Shown here piece by piece: positions 20,709 through 22,454 of a stretch of DNA of 22,454 bases. Below the pieces are notes generated by a model that was not told the DNA's origin, made no database searches, and was given only the letters and a program-made list of their open reading frames with translations. The translations under genes and the position numbers were made by a program. Origin of the DNA: Candidatus Acetothermia bacterium (lineage in GTDB: Bacteria > Bipolaricaulota > Bipolaricaulia > Bipolaricaulales > Bipolaricaulaceae); assembly GCA_023255835.1 (NCBI GenBank), contig JAGDVW010000007.1, positions 1 to 22,454 of the forward strand, in the 5' to 3' direction. Position 1 is the stretch's first letter; each line of letters starts with the position of its first letter.

Positions 20709-22094
20709 TCAAACCCGCAGGACCCAGCGGGTGCCCTCGGGCCCATCGCGGAGCTCCACCCCAAGCTTTGAGAGTTTTTCCCGGATTTTGTCGGCCAGGG
20801 CGAAGTTCTTCTCTTGGCGAAGTCTGGCCCTCAGGTCCACGATGAGGTCCAAAAGCTCTTCCGCGAGTTTCCCCAGTTCAGGGGCGCCCGCCTCCCCTTG
20901 GAAGAGGCCCAAAGGCCGGGAAAGGCGGCGCACGGCCAGGGCCGCCTCCCGTATGGCCCCGGGCTCGCCGCGTTTGTAAGCCTCGCCCACGATCTCCTGG
21001 AGCACCGCCAAGGCACCCGGAGTATTGAAGTCGTCGTCCAACTCCGCCCAGAATTTCTTCTCGGCTTCAGCGAGAAAATCTTTGAAACTTTGGTCTTGAG
21101 GTTGCACTTCCGCCGGTACGCGCCCAGCCTCGGCCAAAAAATTGTAGACCCGACTCACCGCGGCTTTCGCTTCCTCCAATGCCTCGAAGGAGAAATCCAA
21201 AGGTTTCCGCCAATGGCGGGAAAGATAAAAATAGCGCACGGCCTCGGTCCCAAATAGCCTAACTACATCGCGGGCGTAATAGAAATTGCCCAAGGATTTG
21301 GCCATCTTTTCCCCGCGCACGGTGAGCATCCCGTTGTGGAGCCAAATTTTGACGAAGGTTTTGCCGGTCAGCGATTCGGCCTGGGCCCGCTCATTTTCGT
21401 GGTGCGGGAAAATGAGATCGTTCCCACCCGCGTGGATGTCCAGGGTCTCCCCGAGGAGGTGCATGGACATGACCACGCATTCGGTGTGCCAGCCGGGCCG
21501 GCCTTCCCCCCAGGGCGAGGGCCAATGAGGTTCACCGGGCTTGGCCCTCTTCCAAAGGGCAAAATCCAGGGGATCGCGCTTGCGCTCGTCTACCTCCACC
21601 CGCGCGCCGGCGAGCTGCTCCTCTGCGGAGCGCCCGGAAAGCTCCCCATAGCCGGGATAGGTGCGCACCGAAAAATAAACGTCCCCGTCCACCACGTAAG
21701 CGTGGCCTTTTTCCAAAAGTTTTTGGATGAATTCCACCATCTTGGGGATGAAGGCAGTGGCTGGAGGGGAATAGGTGGGCGGCCGGACCCCCAGACGTTC
21801 CAGATCGGCGAAATATTCCTGAGTGTAGTGGAGGGCGAGCTCCCCCGGATCCCGCCCCTCTTCTTGAGCCCGGCGGATGATTTTGTCGTCCACGTCCGTC
21901 ACGTTTTGCACATAGATCACGCGCAAGCCCCGGGCCTCGAGAACCCGCCTTAGGGCATCGAAGACGATGAACGGCCGAGCATTTCCGATATGAATGAGGT
22001 CGTAAACGGTCGGGCCGCAAACGTACATGCGCACGGTGCCACCCTCAGGCCTAAGCTCCTCCAACCCTTTTGTTAACGTGTTATAAAGGCGCAT
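20709..22094 (-). CDS. cysS: Cysteinyl-tRNA synthetase
   Basis: Charges tRNA-Cys with cysteine in the cytoplasm. It has 461 aa, the normal bacterial size. HIGN (35-38) is the HIGH signature, and KMAKS within GEKMAKSLGN is the KMSKS loop. The zinc site is formed by Cys26 in YVCGPTVYD, the cysteine in GWHTECVVMS, and His/Glu in FPHHENERAQ. The C-terminal helical DALR-like domain (about 345-440) and a short anticodon-binding tail complete the protein. ATG 22094 is chosen over the frame from 22130 because the sequence MRLYNTLTKG matches the family start and TACCAT lies 7 bases upstream. No tRNA-Cys or cysteine biosynthesis gene is nearby. Confidence 0.98.
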   Translation of the reverse strand: MRLYNTLTKGLEELRPEGGTVRMYVCGPTVYDLIHIGNARPFIVFDALRRVLEARGLRVIYVQNVTDVDDKIIRRAQEEGRDPGELALHYTQEYFADLERLGVRPPTYSPPATAFIPKMVEFIQKLLEKGHAYVVDGDVYFSVRTYPGYGELSGRSAEEQLAGARVEVDERKRDPLDFALWKRAKPGEPHWPSPWGEGRPGWHTECVVMSMHLLGETLDIHAGGNDLIFPHHENERAQAESLTGKTFVKIWLHNGMLTVRGEKMAKSLGNFYYARDVVRLFGTEAVRYFYLSRHWRKPLDFSFEALEEAKAAVSRVYNFLAEAGRVPAEVQPQDQSFKDFLAEAEKKFWAELDDDFNTPGALAVLQEIVGEAYKRGEPGAIREAALAVRRLSRPLGLFQGEAGAPELGKLAEELLDLIVDLRARLRQEKNFALADKIREKLSKLGVELRDGPEGTRWVLRV

Positions 22095-22101
22095 CGCCCA
22101 A

Positions 22102-22130
22102 ATGGTAGCCGGGAGGGGAGGCAGGACCAA
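22102..22130 (-). promoter_or_regulatory. Promoter of cysS (leaderless type)
   Basis: On the minus strand TTGGTC (22130-22125), 17 bases, TACCAT (22107-22102), then 7 bases to the ATG at 22094. The -35 box is a partial match. No Shine-Dalgarno sequence is present. Confidence 0.45.
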
Positions 22131-22135
22131 GCGGA

Positions 22136-22141
22136 TAGAAT
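22136..22141 (+). promoter_or_regulatory. -10 box TAGAAT of the export protein gene (leaderless type)
   Basis: TAGAAT lies 6 bases before the ATG at 22148. The two divergent start codons (22094 and 22148) are only 53 bases apart, so the two promoters overlap. Confidence 0.5.
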
Positions 22142-22147
22142 GGGGAC

Positions 22148-22454
22148 ATGGATTGGCGGGATATCTTGCTTGTGCTGGGCGTATCCGCGGCTCCGCTCAG
22201 CGAACTTCGCGGGGGGATCCCGTTGGCCTTGTCCCTGGGATTTTCCCCGGAGGCCGCGTTTGGTCTTGCCCTTTTGGGAAACCTTTTCCCGCTGCCTTTC
22301 CTCCTCCTTTTCCTTCCCAAGGTCATCAGGATTGTGGAGAGGCTTCCCGGGAAGCCAGGGGAGTTAGGAAGAGCGTATTTTAAATGCCAATTAACTCGCC
22401 ATCGCCGCCTCAGATCTTTGGAGAGTTTCGCTCTTTTTGCCTTCGTGGCCGTGC
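22148..22454 (+). CDS. Small multidrug export family membrane protein (COG2426-like), 5' part
   Basis: This gene runs off the window end without a stop; 102 codons are visible. The N-terminus LLVLGVSAAPLSELRGGIPLALSLGF fits the conserved P-x-x-E-x-RG-x-IP-x-A signature of the COG2426/Sm_multidrug_ex family. A hydrophobic helix with GNLFPLPFLLLFLPKV follows, then a polar loop rich in basic residues (GKPGELGRAYFKCQLTRHRRLR) and the start of the next helix (SLESFALFAFVAV). Complete members are about 150-170 aa with a C-terminal glycine-rich signature that would lie beyond the edge. Despite the family name, transport of drugs is poorly documented. The start is set by ATG 22148, 6 bases after TAGAAT. 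It is divergent from cysS. Confidence 0.82.
   Translation, partial: MDWRDILLVLGVSAAPLSELRGGIPLALSLGFSPEAAFGLALLGNLFPLPFLLLFLPKVIRIVERLPGKPGELGRAYFKCQLTRHRRLRSLESFALFAFVAV

Overview
The window is GC-rich bacterial DNA with tightly packed, often overlapping genes. It holds no insertion sequence, CRISPR array or rRNA gene. The GC-rich tRNA stems and the protein composition suggest a thermophile. A minimal -10 box (TANNNT) lies only 6-9 bases before the ATG of seven genes, which points to routine leaderless transcription as known in Deinococcus-Thermus and some deep-branching lineages. An uncultured thermophilic lineage such as Bipolaricaulota/Acetothermia is my guess; no taxonomic marker here proves it.

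Layout. (1) 59-1492, minus: a zinc-ribbon membrane protein, a TetR-family repressor with a promoter and palindrome at its own start, and a small exported protein. (2) 1533-2002, minus: five tRNA genes in the order Pro(CGG), Gly(TCC), Arg(TCT), His(GTG), Arg(TCG). Three junctions are 3, 0 and 0 bases; an 83-base structured spacer precedes the last gene. A promoter for them sits inside the end of htrA. (3) 2023-4776: a periplasmic HtrA protease, divergent from a PP-loop tRNA-thiolase-like protein and a 67-residue zinc-ribbon protein. (4) 4777-6818, minus: a glycine-rich exported protein and a tryptophanase. (5) 6819-7371: an intergenic stretch with several hairpins, a doubtful small ORF and a very clear leaderless promoter for a HEAT-repeat protein (7372-8025).

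(6) 7946-17571, minus: a 9.6 kb run of eight genes in which every neighbouring pair overlaps. The order is a single-domain tyrosine recombinase, three membrane proteins of unknown function, a MoxR AAA+ ATPase, a DUF58 protein, a BatA-like protein with one von Willebrand A (VWA) domain, and an 834-residue membrane protein with two VWA domains. This is a MoxR/Bat-type membrane chaperone system led by a recombinase gene. A perfect inverted repeat (two 10-base arms, 4-base centre) lies upstream of it. (7) 17737-18935, minus: a MerR-like regulator and an HD-domain phosphohydrolase. (8) 19044-22454: mutL, converging on cysS, which is divergent from a small multidrug export family protein cut by the window end.

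The points most worth following are the recombinase-led MoxR/VWA operon with its palindrome, the widespread leaderless signals, the hairpin-rich intergenic region at 7001-7213, the abutting tRNA array, and the tryptophanase whose specificity residues can be read directly.
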